From positions 1,706,501-1,770,500 of the forward strand of contig JADANN010000018.1 in assembly GCA_018806985.1 (NCBI GenBank): a stretch of DNA of 64,000 bases, in the 5' to 3' direction. Below the pieces are notes generated by a model. That model did not search any database. It was not told where the DNA came from and saw nothing but the letters and a program-made list of their open reading frames with translations. This stretch comes from Angiostrongylus vasorum (lineage: Eukaryota; Nematoda; Chromadorea; Rhabditida; Metastrongylidae). The position numbers and the translations under genes are program-made. Each line of letters starts with the position of its first letter. Within the stretch, counting starts at the first letter, position 1. Positions 11,901 through 26,900 of this stretch are shown here, in pieces.

Positions 11901-14900
11901 AGAAGCTCATTGAGCGCCTCACTTCCGCCTGCTTAATTCCGAGACTAGCTTATTCATCATGCTGACTTCGAAATCGGCCAGCATTGAGTTCACGTGGCTA
12001 ATGCATGGTGCTGCGAGAGCGATGTCACCGGAAAAGTGGTAATGGTGACGCAGCAAAGCACTCACCTCAAAACCATGTTATTTCATTGTAGTTCTCAAGT
12101 GACGCTCCCGAAAATAGTGCTGCATACTTCTGCTAACATATCTCTTTGTTGCGCATCTTTCGTTATGCTAGTGATAATGTGGTTATAGAATAATGAAATG
12201 TTGACGGTGAAGTTATCTAGTAGGAAGGATCTTCTTTTATTGGGCAGGAACGCTCTGGTGACCAAGAACTTCTTTTACCGCTTTTATTTCATTTGAGGAA
12301 ACAGACAAAGTAGCATCGATACTATATCGATACTTCAATGAATTATGTTAATGTGTGGATGAAATCTACCATCCTTAAAGATTTTTGAAACTTTGATTTT
12401 TCGCATTTTTACCTAATTTTCTATAAATGATGTTGTGGATGACTCCAGTTAAAAGGTTGCATATGACATATGAAGAGCAGCGATCAGATTGGAAGGTGAA
12501 TGCCGATATCAAATGGGCTTTCCTGCTCAGCAGGACGTAACAGTTTTCCACGAACTGAGAAATATTGAATGATGACCAGTTGCGTGTAAAAGCTGAGCCA
12601 CTGTGTTAATGATGAATGGCGGTACGTCTTTAAGATCGGGTCATGTCATGTTTAGATGTATATTGCACAGCTGCACACCATGAGGAAAGCGTGTCAGACT
12701 GCTGTAGGGAGGACTGTTGGCCGACAAACTTCGGACGTGGCTATGTGAAGCTCGGAATAGAGGCCGTGGTTCCCCCATTTCCATTGTCGCTGTAGATGCA
12801 ATACTTATTTCATAGTAACGTATAGGAGCGATAATGCATCGTTTTTAATTTGTGTATTAACAGTGTGCGGTGCAGAAACTCTTTCGAATCTCTGCAACTG
12901 TTGTATTAAATTGGTGACTTGATTCGACAACAGTTAATTTTCAATAGGAAGTTTTAATTGAAAAATTGACGAATTTCAAACTCCCGTTTTTTTTCGCACT
13001 ACCGCGATGCTGAATAAGCCTAAAGTACTTCTCACCAAAGATGTGGCGATAAGATTACCTTCCAAAATTATGCTAAAGAAATGAGTAAATCCCAAATCGC
13101 AACAGTTTCGAAGTTTCACTCCTTGGAATTTGTGGCCGTCTCCCTTTTCTGCAAAAAAAAAAAACGAAGGAGGCGATGGACCGATTCCGTGCGGAGCCTC
13201 CAGACAGCAGTAGTTTCTGTTATTTATACAAAACCGCAGATTTACCGTAATTTGGTTTACGTAGTTACAAAACTGGTCATTGACAGTCTCCTACGTTTAG
13301 TGTTAAGATGAGGACGTCTGGAATTTTGAGTCATCACGAACCTTTCTCGTCACCACGATCCCAGCCAACTTGTTATCTCGTACATTCTTTTAGAAACTTT
13401 AAGTCTGGATGTGGCGTTCTTCAGAAGTTCTTCAGACATATGAGATCGCTAATGGTGACGTTGTAGAATGCACTATCTTCCCTCCATAAACTTCTCCATG
13501 TCCGTACGAAATGCATGAACCTCTGTCGGTGGATTGTCGTCTTAGGGTTGACAATGGGAAGGGCGTTGATGACGGAGATTGTCAAAACCGGAATTGATCC
13601 ACACCTTTTCAAAGGAAGACGTCCGATTTGATTCGTAAGCTGTTCAAAGAAATCGATGTCTGTCGCCATGATGGTCTTAATAAGAATACCGAAAACGCTA
13701 ATAGTGCTTATAAATGGTCATACTTCAGGCAGTTGAGCCAGTTTGTTTAACTGTTCCGGTGTTAAACCGTAGTTCTTCTGAAGGAATGCCACGTAGCCGA
13801 ACACTTCACCCAAATGTACAACCTAAAATAATGCGATTATGAGACAGACATTTAAGAACGATGTTGTAGAGAATTTGTTCATTTTGCAATAGAGATTATA
13901 GGAATAGATTTTAATTCCGTATACTTGGATAATTGGAATCCTGGATGGCCCGTCTTCACTGGTTGTGCAGACAAGCAGTCGCCGCCCTTGTGGATCAGAG
14001 GGAGATTTGCACCACGCGACTAGTTTGATACCAGGACGGTGATGGATCCTGGTACTGGTTTACTCTTAGTTAGGCTTAATGGTGGGAACGCCGGACTCCC
14101 TCTCAGCTTGGGAGACCCTACCGGAGAGATAAATTTTTTCCGGCTGTACATCGTAGCCCGACACCCAGGCACACCTCCCAGCTACGATCAGGCTGTAAAC
14201 CGTTGGGAGGCCGCATAGCAATATAAAATATCTATTATTTATAAGGAGACTGCTTTAAGACAAAGCTTTCGGAATACCGTCTGACGTGCTAACATTTGCA
14301 GATAGACGGTGAATGCAGACTTTATGGCTAAGCAGCACATCCGAGTTCAGCGTGAATGCAAAATTGCAATAGATATAATGGCGAATGGTCATGAATAAAC
14401 AGCGAATTCGTACCTTTCCGCCGATTGTCATAAACGATCTGCCGAGACTTCGTCCATAGAAATGAATGTCGCGAATGTATTCGCTCCCAACAAGATCTTA
14501 AAGTAAACAGCACTGAGTAGCATCTCAACAAACAATGTGAAGTGTTAGGTAGACAAACCTATTTAACCTAAAACAAAAAAAGAATTTTTACACTAGAATT
14601 GTATTTGTTATTTTGTTCATCTCTTTGGCCGCCATTTCTACGAACAAATAATTGAACAAGAACTGGACAATGATAGCAATCCTGGTAATCAATAAGTAAA
14701 AATTTTTTGCAGCACTTAAAATTCAAGCCTAAGAATTTGCAAGAATATACAAGATAGTGTACAGACGGTACATGGATGGAAAAACAAGTCTTTCTATAGC
14801 AGTGTCCACTTTCTTCACTTAAGAAGTTTCCATGACAATAAGCTTTCTAGTCATCGATTTAAATCACCAAAGAACAGTAGACCTCTCGTCGTTGGGTCTC

Positions 14901-17900
14901 TCACGGGCGTCGAGTGCTCATCCCACAGCATTGTCACTAAGGTTTAATGGAAGTTGTTCTTCGAAAATCAGAATTCTGTAAAAGTCCAGTCCAGAAGTTC
15001 GTATCCATGACCAGATTTATTTCCACGGGTCGGACAGCAAGACTTAAGGAGTAAAGCCTCCGTGCCCTATGGAAGATGGCTGTCGTAAATTATTAAGAAC
15101 AATTGTTCTCATTTATTTTTGAGACCCGTGACAAAACTAATTTAATTGGCAATGAAGCAGTCACAGTAGTTGTACTCCGGATCCGTAATTTTGATGCGAA
15201 CATTGCAACAGAAAAAGGAAAGTCGTTGTGCGGCAGAATTAAAGTTTCCATTTTTTAAATACGATATTGCCTAGTAGTGTGGTTCACTCAGACCGACTAC
15301 ATGACTTCAGGATGGAGAAGGAATCATCTGATAAAGATTGTACAAACCAAATTAAATAATAGCCTTCGTTAAACAAAGAAAAATTGCGACTGAACTAGAC
15401 AAGAAGCCCCACCAACACAAGATGAATATAAGCCATCGCCGACTAGCACTAACGAATCCTTAAATATTTAAGTAATCATATATGAATCTTCCGAAACTTA
15501 ATAAACGATGAGCGATGACAACCACTTCAGTGGGAAAAATCGCAACGGAACCAAGATCGAGTGATTGATGGGTATGAAACATTGATACTTTCGTTTCAAG
15601 GGATGTTCGACGTTGAAAGAAAATTAAAATATTGTAAGCAACAGGAAGAGGACAGGGGGTCGAAGATATGTAATCATGCTTTTCAAGGACACCAATTTCT
15701 ACAGTCTACTTAGGTCGATCAAGAAAGGAAAAGAACGAATTCTTGACAAAGGTAGAAAAATTTCCATGAATGCATCTTGCGTTCACATTTTATATTACGT
15801 CTTTATACTAATGCGGAAGAACTCTGCAATGATACAAGGTGCAGTGTAATTTACCACACTTGTAGCAGGAAATGGTCTCTCTCCAGGGGGAGCACCTTGA
15901 GCCCAGTCTCTCGTTTTTCAAAAGAATACGATAAGATGCGAAAATCGGGATGAATGCACGGCGGAAAATCTCCATAACGCTCAGATTGGCTACCGCCACC
16001 CGATGACTTGATAATTAATGCTTGGAATGCGAAGCAAAGGATATTTTCGTTGTCCACTGGATTCTCTCAAGTCGTTGTACCGTGATGGGTTCCGATTTTG
16101 TCACGACACTGCCATAGTCTTATGAAGGACTACCAAGACAGAGAGAGAGAGAGTGCTCAAGAAGACGGAGCTTTTAAGGAACGACTGTGAAGGATGGAGT
16201 CAAATGGAAGAATTATTAAGCCCAATTCAAAGTAAGCAGCCCGTTTTATTTTCCGAAGCATCTTAGTATGGTATAGTGGATTTCACGTCCTAAGTTATGA
16301 ATTCTCTGTCTAGCTGATAGTATTTTTCGTTACCAATTTTTTGAAAATCAGAGGATAGAAGGACTTCTGGAGATGAGCAGGACAGAACGAAAACTTCAGT
16401 AGCTTTAGAACAAGCGCCGAAACAGTAAGCAAGAGCTTCAAAATGTTTACTAAAAACCAGGAATTGACAGCTCAGCGACAGCAAAAAATGGCGGTGCCAA
16501 GTGACGACAACAGTGTGAACAAAAAGTTGCACCATTTAGCAAATGGGAGCAAAGTAGCGGAAAGTGACAGATTTGATTAAATTAAGTCCGTTAAAAAAAA
16601 CTAAATAAATTAGTACTAGATTCAAGGACATACATAAAAAAATCCAACTGAAGTTAGGCATTGAAACACTTTCTAAACAAGATGAATTCATAACGTAAAA
16701 GGAAACCTACCAATACACATAGTTGTGATTATAAGACCGAGTATGATATATGCTAGAGTGGCAGGAAAAAAGTCGACATTCAATGGAACGATGTCTCCGA
16801 ATCCTGAAATGACCAAGATAGTGAGGTGAAGCGGCGATACAATATCGCAAGCCCATCCAGACATCCAGACCGGACTACACACACCAACGCCAGAAATACA
16901 CATATAGCCCGTTTGCGAGTGCACCTAGTTTGCAGGATGGCGCGTGGCACTAAACCCAGCTTTACGCCGCACGCAGATTGCATTGACCTCAATGCAAACA
17001 ACTCGTTGTTTTCGTCATAGAAAAGACCACACCTGTTTCGTGTTCTTCGCTTTAAAAATTGGCTTTTCTGGGGATTTGTTCTAGTTCATTTCATAGAGCT
17101 TTTTATGTTCTAGGCATGTTCCTCTTCTATGTGTATATCCTCACCATGATGATGAAAGATTTACAAGTTTTGTGTGTAACTTTTTATTTACTGCCAAATA
17201 TGTTTTTGTCGAATGGTATTATGTGAATTACAACCACAATACCGCTGAGAGATTTGCAAAACTCCGGACAGCAAGTGTTTGCGGTGGGGATCGAACTCGC
17301 ATTACCCCCTGCCAGGAGCTGACGTGTTCACCACCGCACCATGCGAGTCCTTCCTTTCTCTCAGCCGTGTTTTAATCTTTAGGTGCTATCAGAAATAACC
17401 TGTCAATGGGATTTATCTGGGGAACACAAATCAACAATGAGCTCGATTAGTCTGGCCCATCATCCAACACGATCGGCTGTACGCCATATGTTGAGTACAC
17501 CCCCGACATTTTTATATGGTCTACGTTCTCGCTTACATTTAAGGATGTGGTGTCGAGGATTTGCAGTGCTTCCGAAAATGCACTTCGTGAAGGCACACTG
17601 ATGAGCGCGCAATCAGCGTGCCTGCGTCGGAATACCTTTGCACTTTACCCAACGGAACAGGCTCTGGTTAGTAGGAGATATCAGTCTGCCCTCACACAGT
17701 CCTGCCACGTGGGAAACAAACTCGTGAGAAAACAGTTTTTTTTGTGAATAATTCAGTGTAGAACATAGTTTTCTCCAACCACACTTCATAGAGCACTTGT
17801 GGTGTTGATGTTATCGATATAATACAGAAGAATAACAGAAAAAAACTGCGTCAAGACTGGTCAGAAAGCTGAAGCATTAAAATATCCACACATTCCAGTT

Positions 17901-20900
17901 TGCCCTTTCAAATTTGCATATATCCGTACGTACGGTCGTAATCATCTGTAGAAGTGATCGGACTGCTATTGATTCTAAGCACAATTAATCGTAAATGCAA
18001 TCAGTGTAGAGCATGGGAAGTCTCGATCACTGATAGCAAAATAACATCTATAGCTATGCACTATCATTTCATAACATTTGGGAATAAGGAACAAGATAAA
18101 GGTGCACATTTTACACCGATTTTTGCTATTCTGAGTACAATCCGAATCGACATCGGTCGATAAACAATGACTTACCAATAGTTGTCACCGTGACGAAGCA
18201 GAAGTAAAAGGCGTCAAAAAACGACCACGATTCCCAATATCGTATGAAGTAGGCACCGCCAGCCACGTACCCTACAAGTACATCATTCCGACACTCATAA
18301 TCCAATGAATTTTTTGTGGACAGCCTGCCTTGCTAACAAGTAAGCAGCTAAAAGACCCTGAAGACAACGAAACCCGCCGAAAGCCACATTAGTCACTGTG
18401 GAACAAACGTCGTATTAGCGATCTCTTGTCGCTTCATCAAAAATACTAAGTTGTTGATGAATTTATTTGAAAACCGGTCCTAGAAACTACATTCTTGTTA
18501 GCATTACCGTTGACGATATTTATTGTTATGATATCACAAGCATCATTGTCATCACTCTGCTGTTTACCATTACTACTTACTAGCAGTTTAGATAATAAAA
18601 AGGATAAATCTTTTTGGCGTTGATCAATCCATGAGGGGATAAGCCACGCATCCGACTTCATTAAGAATCGTTGAAGGTGACTAAATGCATATCTGGCCTT
18701 TACACAGTGCTGCTATCCTCCCTCCAGACAAGACTGGTACGAATGTGCTGACCACGGAGGGATGTAGAGCTTGGTGAGCGTGGGGGCGCTGGGATCGACC
18801 TCATGTATATTGCAGGGCGCCTCCGACCACTGCGCTACACGCAACTTGTATAAGAAAAGGAATAAACACCAATTTACTGTGTAGAAGTAGGCTAATAGGC
18901 GCCCCCACTAAACAATCGGCACAAATTAGAAGCCAACTGTTTTCAAGGTCTGAGTGAGTAACGGCTTGACAGCGTGAGTCGCCCCAACACCAGCCGTTCA
19001 CGAATATACCCAAATTACTACTTATTAACCAGGAGAATTTCAGCAAGTTACTAATTGCGACTTTAACATTTAGACAGACCCAAAAACAACGCCTGCAAAA
19101 CTTCACGTCTTGACCCACGTCATGAAATGAAACAAATAGGATGAAAACTTGTTTGAGGTTACCATGCGGAGTAAGAACAAGCAGTAATTTAAACTTCCAG
19201 AACACCTCTCCATGTTTAGCCTGGTAGTCTTCCAGTGCGGAGTAACAAATAACGAAATGTTCTACCACAGCATTATAAATTAGAGTTCCTATCAGACTGG
19301 TATCATTGTTGCCCCCAAAATACAAAATCACTACAAATTGTGATTTATTCATTGTTTTGAATGACTTTTAGGACCATACCGTTACCAATGGTATCGGTGA
19401 GGAATAAAGCCGGCTCACCCAACAGCTCCACTATTTTACTAAAAAAGCAAAGATTCTAAAGGCTATAAGACAATATCTATCACCAGAAACTGTTAAGATG
19501 GGAATGTGGAGTAGCACGAGTAACATGCAATCCATAGTTCAGTACTTTTTTATAGATAAGTGACAGAAGAACTTCAATAGAGAACACCACTCCTTGCTGA
19601 GGCGCCAGTTCAGAGGAAAGAACAGCCACCGCCCGAGTTGCATATTACAACATCAAGATCACTTCAGACTTACAAAAGGAACAATCGCCGCAGAAGGTAA
19701 GGATAAAAATTAGCCATAACTTCCACCCTTTCAGTTCGACCCCACTTGCCTACACACCACAGCAGCAGTGAGATGCGTCGTCCTAACGGCTTTTCGGTAC
19801 CATGTCCGCCATGCGTTCTTGTTATAAGGATCGAACTGCCTATGATATTTAGGAAGCACTGAAGGAAGAGAACCCAAAAAAAGCGAAGAGACTTTCAAAA
19901 ATGACTCAGCACGAGAAACAACACCCACATGACTACGTAAGTCAGCGAAGCAAAATGTCGTTATAAGGGTGCTTATAACACATTTTCAAATGTTATGCAA
20001 GTCAGCTGAAACAGAAGTGATCACGGAAATATCTGACAACTAGAGCACCTCCGCTCAGTGAACAAAGATCCTTTCAAGGCTATTGAGTCAATGCCTCCCA
20101 GTTACACAACGACCTTACCATTCTTAAGAAAAAATATTCAGAACTGGAGTAGCACATTGCCAAAGTTACACAGCATCATTTTCAACAACGTCAAGTGAAA
20201 ATCGTGGTGGTATACCACTGATGAGAATTCGTTAGCCCGCAGAGGAACTGTCTTCGCTTCGTTAACCTTTTATTTACTGCCCACGGTAATTTTTCACGGT
20301 AGGATAAGTGGAAAGCACTATTTGACAATAAAAAGGATAAAACTCACGGCGTTGATCAATCCCTGAGGGATGCGCCATGCATTCGAATTCATTAAGCATC
20401 GTTTGGTGGCGACTGAATGCATATCCGTCATTTACAATGACTCGCAGTGGCCCACCGATGTATCGAGCCACTGCTGATATCCTCCCAGACAATTGTAGTA
20501 CCAATTTTCCGACCCCCGGAGGGATGGAAGGGCTGGTGGGCCATGGGCGCGGGGATCGATTCCAAGTGTGTGTTGCAGGGCGCCTCCAACCACTGCGCCG
20601 CACGCACCTTTACTATGTGACGAATGAACAAAAAAAAATATAAAAAAAATTTAGAACTGTTTATCACATGCGTAAAAGGCAGCAATGTCGTCGTCAGCAT
20701 GTCTGTTTTGCGCGACTTTTACCCAACAAAAACCGCCCATTTCGAAAAAGTGAGTCCCATTTGGCAATCGAAAGTATTCATTCCTGTGGCTTCAACGAAA
20801 AGAACTACGTAAACACGTCTTAAACCGCAGTTTGTGCCAAATGAAAATTGTGGTCGAGGTTCACAGCCAGATTAATCTACCATAATGTTCCAAATCCTGA

Positions 20901-23900
20901 GGAAACTACCCCAATAGAAAGGAACTTCCAAGAAACCTGTGGGTCGAAAATGATGCAGAGTATCCAACTAGTATTGGTCAATAGAAAGATCTATTCTTAG
21001 GCGACGAAGCTCCACAAATAACCCGCTGCTGAAAATGCCTTCGAAAATTCGCCGGTTTCTAAACCGTTGAAGTAAATAGACCTACAAATTTCTGACAAAA
21101 TATGTAGAACGGCCCTTGCCTTATTTATTAAACTTATAACTAAACTAACCTTAACTAAACTTTAAGTAACCTTAACTGATTAAATAACTTTTTATTTAGC
21201 GCCTGTTCTTTTTGTATGGCTGGGTATTAAGGGAGATACAACCACAAAGATACTGAGATATGAGCGAAACTCGAATCCTCGTTCTTAATTGGAATAAAAA
21301 AAGTTACTTTCGAATCAACTTTGCCCACTTATAGCATTTAGAATTTAAACCTCAAAGTCTACCAAGGTATTTTCACAAACTAACACTTGACCTTTAATTT
21401 GCTTCTCACAACACCTATCCATCAGCGAAACGTGAACTACCCATGTAAAGAGTAGTTCGAAATATTATATCTGCACGAAAGCAATTTGATGTGCCAGCAA
21501 ACAATTTTTACAATACTACTACGAGTTACGGAGATATCCCTACTATCGCTAAAAACATTCTCGCACACTGTCGTCTCCCAACTGTGTCAACAGCACTGAA
21601 CAGAAAGACAGCATTTATCGATGAAAACAATGAGGAAACCCCAAAACGTCACAAGCTTGACCAGAAAGGATACTAACTTGATAGGATCGAACCTGCCACA
21701 ACTATTCAGATGTTAAGCATCAAGCTCGTAAAAAGAGTTCAAAGCATACAAAATAGTGGACACAGAAAACACCAAGAAAGCCTGATAATACTGAGATCAC
21801 ATCCGTTCAATTAAAGACTACCCGTGCATGCGTTTTGTGTCTTAAAACGTGCACTACGATGTTATACGTCAGAGCTCTTTTATCCAAATCCCCCCAGTAT
21901 ATGTGGTGGTCTTCGTCGCGCTCATTTATTGCATAGCTGAGCCGCATAAGGGTTACTGCAGTCATCCCCCCTCGAGTAATACACGCATCAAGCATTCGAC
22001 AGATATCATGATGGAAGTCGATTTCGCCGCGCTCTAGCCTCTGACGCACTCCTCCACTCATATATAGTTACAAGGAAGTTCGACCCGAACAAGACTGTGC
22101 ACTGACACCTTTGACGAGGACGTGGAATGACACCTCGGGAATAGAGTGGACAAGACCCAGCACCTCAGCGTCACCGTTGCACAATGGCACCACTAGCAGA
22201 GGGTGTGGGAAGATCTAGGTGGTCTCAGATGGTCATAATACTTACGCAGTACTTTGCGGTACCACCTGGCACGGCACGGAAAAAGTAAACTAAATCAGTA
22301 ACTGTACGAAGTGGATGCACAATCGAATAATCTACTAAAAAAATAATGGTAAAAATAAATCTAAAATCTAAAAATCTAATAAGCAAAGAAATGACCAAAC
22401 AAAAATGTAGGTTTCACAGGCATAGCAGCATATGTACAATTTTAAGGAGAGGCAAACTACCCAGGGATAAGTTTTGCGCTATTGCTGGTTCCTCGGATTG
22501 AGATTCTCCTACCGTAAGAACTATGAGTAGTGGCATTACAAAAAAGAGAGCTCCAACGGCTAGCCATAGTGAATAGAAAGCAGTGGAAAAATCAGCGGAG
22601 TTAAAGCCTTGTGCAGTTAATCAGTTAATTGAGATTATTTGAGGATATGGTAAGTAAAATATCGATTCAACAACATAAGGCTTGGATATGTTTTATTACC
22701 ATTAAAAGATATGAAGGAGACGTTACAAAATAAACAGAACTGAGACCACAACTTGAGTGGTTAACGCCGTGTATATCCACTCATCGATGAAGGATGAATG
22801 TGGAGAGAAGAAAAAATCGGTGGAAAAACATGATGGAAAACAAAAAAAATTGCTGACAAAGAGAAGGTTTGAGCAGAACGGCGAAAACCAAAAATTGACA
22901 CCATGACGATAAAATTAAACTACACCAGTTTTCGCAAATAAGAGCTGGAATAGTAGTGGAAAGAGGTTGCCTTAGATTGATCATTGGTTCTGTTGTGCTT
23001 TTACGCCTTCATGTCCATTTTGAAATCTTAGAGCAGTTCCGAAGTCGATGGAATTGTGTTGTACTAATTAAAAGAAGAAAAGCTAAAGGTAACAGAAGAA
23101 GAGAAATGGATGAACTCCAAGATTTTTGGAAACATGTGGTAGACATCTAAAAACCGAAAAAAGAGGTTAAACGTTGGCGAGAACTTACCAAGCATGACGA
23201 TGAGGATGAACACGACCGAGACGCGCCGTTCATGGTGCGGCACCTCCGACTCGAGCTCTTCGGCCAGGGCTCGCGTGTCTTCGGACGGACCTCCGCCATG
23301 CTCCGAAATGTGTGTCTGGATTTCGGAGATATCTGAACGATCCTAGAAATCTGCCAAATGGTTCCTTTCTTTGGAATAATCCATTCCTTAAATTTACATA
23401 GAGATTGGAAGCACATTTGAGGTAGATCGATGTTACCTCTAACAAATTAGTGCTCAGTCACTTCTGCAAGGATGCAAATTTAAACCCCCTTCGAAAATCT
23501 TACGGCTACCTATTGCCAAGAACAATCAAAAAAACTGCACTCCAAAAGTTCCTTGAGTAAGTGAAACCCACTAGACAGTTCTGCTGCACAAAAGGGATAA
23601 GTGGACAATTTATTCGGGGTCGCTTGAAATGCAGGGTTGGTGGCGATACCGCTGACTCGTCGGAATTTCAAAGTTGCGCGAAGGATCGATTTAGTGGAGC
23701 GTGGATGCTTGTTTTTTTTAGCCAGAGAGTACAAAAAAATGGAAGATATTAGAGCATGTCTTCCACTGGAACGCAAAATGGTCTCCACGGTCCACTAAAA
23801 TTCTGATGATGCAGAGATGGATAAAAATTATAAGACTCATTGAAATAACCTGAATGATTCCTTTTCATGACGTAATTCCTAGTTCGAAGCAACTAACACA

Positions 23901-26900
23901 GATCCTATTCTTTAGCCGAGGGTTAGGTCAATTCAAGGAGGTCCTGGGAAAATCTGCTTGCTAGTTAGTGTGTCCTCACCACTTGCCCTAACATTAGGAG
24001 AAGAATGTTGTAATTTTCCACAAAATGGTAGCTCTTGCAGGACAATCATACAAATTTAATTAAGTGTGGAGTGTGCTAAAATGCCAATTTTCTATTGTGT
24101 AGCAGTAGCCGTTAGCTAGGTGCGGTCCGAAAGAATTACAGAAAAGGAATCAGAAATTGTTCTGCATATTAAGTACCTAAGAACAGTGATATATTACAAT
24201 TGCCAACTGAAATAAATGAAGAAATTAAAGCACTTAGTGGACAACAGTTTTAAAGAAGAGTGATTTGCTCAGAGACCGAGACTCTTGTTGTTGATTAGGA
24301 TTCTAGAATTCCCACTTTTACGCTATCTTTCTCACTTAAATGCTTCGAATAGATAGCCTTATAAGTGTTTTCCTAAGCGTCTGCTCACTCAGGCGGTTGT
24401 TGGCTAGAAGTAAGCCGGCCAGTCCCCTCGCTCACCCTCGAAAGTGCCGGCTTCGGATCGGTTGTCGTGCGCTTTCCGCGTCTCCATCACCGTGCCGTAC
24501 ATTTGTCGTTGTTTTTGCAATAATTCGATCGTCGGCATCTTTGAAACAACACATGATTGGTAGAATGTCAATAGAATCTGCGTTTTTGATGAAGTGTGCG
24601 GAGGCAGAACCATGGAAATTATTGTAAAACCATTATAGGTCTAATTTCTGACGGAAATAGTCAGTGAGAAATCGTGAAAAAAGTGGGCGTAAAGCATATC
24701 GTAAATCTTGTTAAACAATCTAAATACAAACATATAACGATGCTCAGGCATCTGCAAAACTCTGGATCGCAGGTGTCTGTGGTGGGGAACGAACGCGTTA
24801 CTACCCTTTCCGAGGGCTAACGCGTTCACCACCACACCGTGCATGTCCTTCGTTTCGCCTCTCTCTTAGCTAGTTCTTTCGATCAGTGCCATCTAAATCT
24901 AAATACACTAATGTAGACGGTTTGTATCATGGAAACCGAATTGGTTAGAACTAGTTTTTAGTAACGTCGAAGAAATGACAACCCACGAAAACGTTTATGT
25001 ATGTGAACTGTTACATTACGATACCTGAATTCGGCGTTGTTTTTGCCGAAATCGACAGCACATGCACTTGATGCACTTCCAGCACTGAGAGTAGCATGCG
25101 TCCATGAAATTCCGATATGTGTTGTGTACCCAAATAATACCTCCTTAAACCACATTGGTTAGTGGTAATACTAGTAATATCTTTAACCAAACATTCATCC
25201 TAAGAGATCTCGTACAGGATAATGGTGAATTTAGGTGATAAGAGTGAATAATGGTGAACTTAGGTGACACATCTCCAGACGGTGGATAGGCTTTGGAGAT
25301 GGCAAGTGACGAGAACAAGTTGATACTTCGCTGGTGATCGCTCGAGCAATTCGACGGTTAGAGGATTTATCAGGATTCAAACACGGCCATGTTGAAATGT
25401 TCTCAAGTATTCATGGCAAGCAGAGGTAGCGAAGCAACAGGGTTCTCCTTGGATTCACAAACGCTGCGACTACCTGTGCTGAAGATATGGGAACGCTCCT
25501 AACACGGCAATCTTGTGGATCCAAAAAAATTACGGTCAACTGTCATTCACTTTAATGAGAAAAGATTCTCAAGTTGTTAGCACACTCATATGCTAACATC
25601 ACCACCTTCTTAATTAACGGTTGCAGAGCAAGGAAACAAATGGAGGAAGTACTGAAACCCAAATGACACCGAGAACTGTTCACCAACTTATCTAACTAAG
25701 CATAAAGACGGCAGTGATAAATAATGGAAATTAAGAGCATCAGATGTAGCATTTGCAGTAATGTAAATCATGGAGTAAATCGAGCGAACACCAGCAAACT
25801 TCATTCATCGTCACAAGGCCCAAGACGTTCTGTGGGTTCTGCTTGTTCGGAGAATGAGAAGAATAACACTTGCATATTTGAAAAGTTTTTACTAAATGGA
25901 GCAATGGACAATGTTAGATTTTCCGGTATGGGTGACCTGACCACTCTCCCTTTACAATGAGGCGATAAACATATGGAGAGGTGTAGAATAAATAATAATA
26001 ATAATAATAACAATAATAATAATAATAACAATAATAATAATAATAATAATAAATTCTGACGTAAAAGAACACCTAGTTCGGAAACTTAAAGCTCAACAAA
26101 ACACTCCATTAGGCACACATAGGGCTCAAAGAGGTAACGGAGAAAATTTTGAAACAAAAGTCACTAAGTTTGCATAGGAAACTAAAACAACAGTACACGA
26201 AATTCTTGAGGCGTTTCGGATAAATTCCAAAACAATTCCCAGGATCGACTTTCTATTAACCTCGGCATTGGAATATGAATGCGTCGTTTTCTTGTTCAGC
26301 AATCGCGAGGTTGTTAAACAGCATACATTTACTTCCATAGAAAAACACAATACAATACAACAGTAGCTGACGTTTCGGCAGTATCGCCTTCTTCAGAGCC
26401 TGGAAGGGTATACTGACATACAATTTACTAGGCCAAACGCTTCAATGACACTTACAAAAAGACGAAAAACTCTATGGTAATTACATGGTCAACAGCTTCT
26501 CGAAAAAAACTCACCGCTTTTTTTTACGTGCCTTCCCATGAGGAAGATTAGAACAGCTGATTATGGTCGCATAAGGTTGATGACTGCACCATCCCACATC
26601 AGAAATTGATGCGAACATACGGGGTCAGGTCGCGTATGACCTCTGGGCATTCATCCCCTGCTATTCATTGTAGGGTTTTTGGCATTTATCCAAAAAGCCT
26701 CAAGAAGTTTTCGCGCTGGTGTTCTAGTCTCCTGCGCAAGGATATTGACTTTTACTTCAAAATCGTTTTTTAGACAGCAGGACCCTAACGATGGAGTTGA
26801 CATAAAATTCCGCATGTTTTTCGGACGGCGTTCTCAAGACCCTTAATCACTACCGCGATAGAAAGTTTATCTCTAACCTTACAGCCGCACAAAAATGTGG

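Noticed and set aside
13724..13822. Ending the channel at the TGA just after LAQLPE
   Set aside because: The TGA is inside a GTATGA donor, and the next exon at 10,347 continues the tail in frame with a highly conserved-looking segment.
18801..19352. 183-codon open frame on the - strand
   Set aside because: No domain, signal or splice context is seen, and its end lies inside a SINE-B copy. It is kept only as a note in the intron entry.
25801..26031. Poly-leucine protein on the - strand
   Set aside because: It is translated from the AAT microsatellite and has no independent coding evidence.
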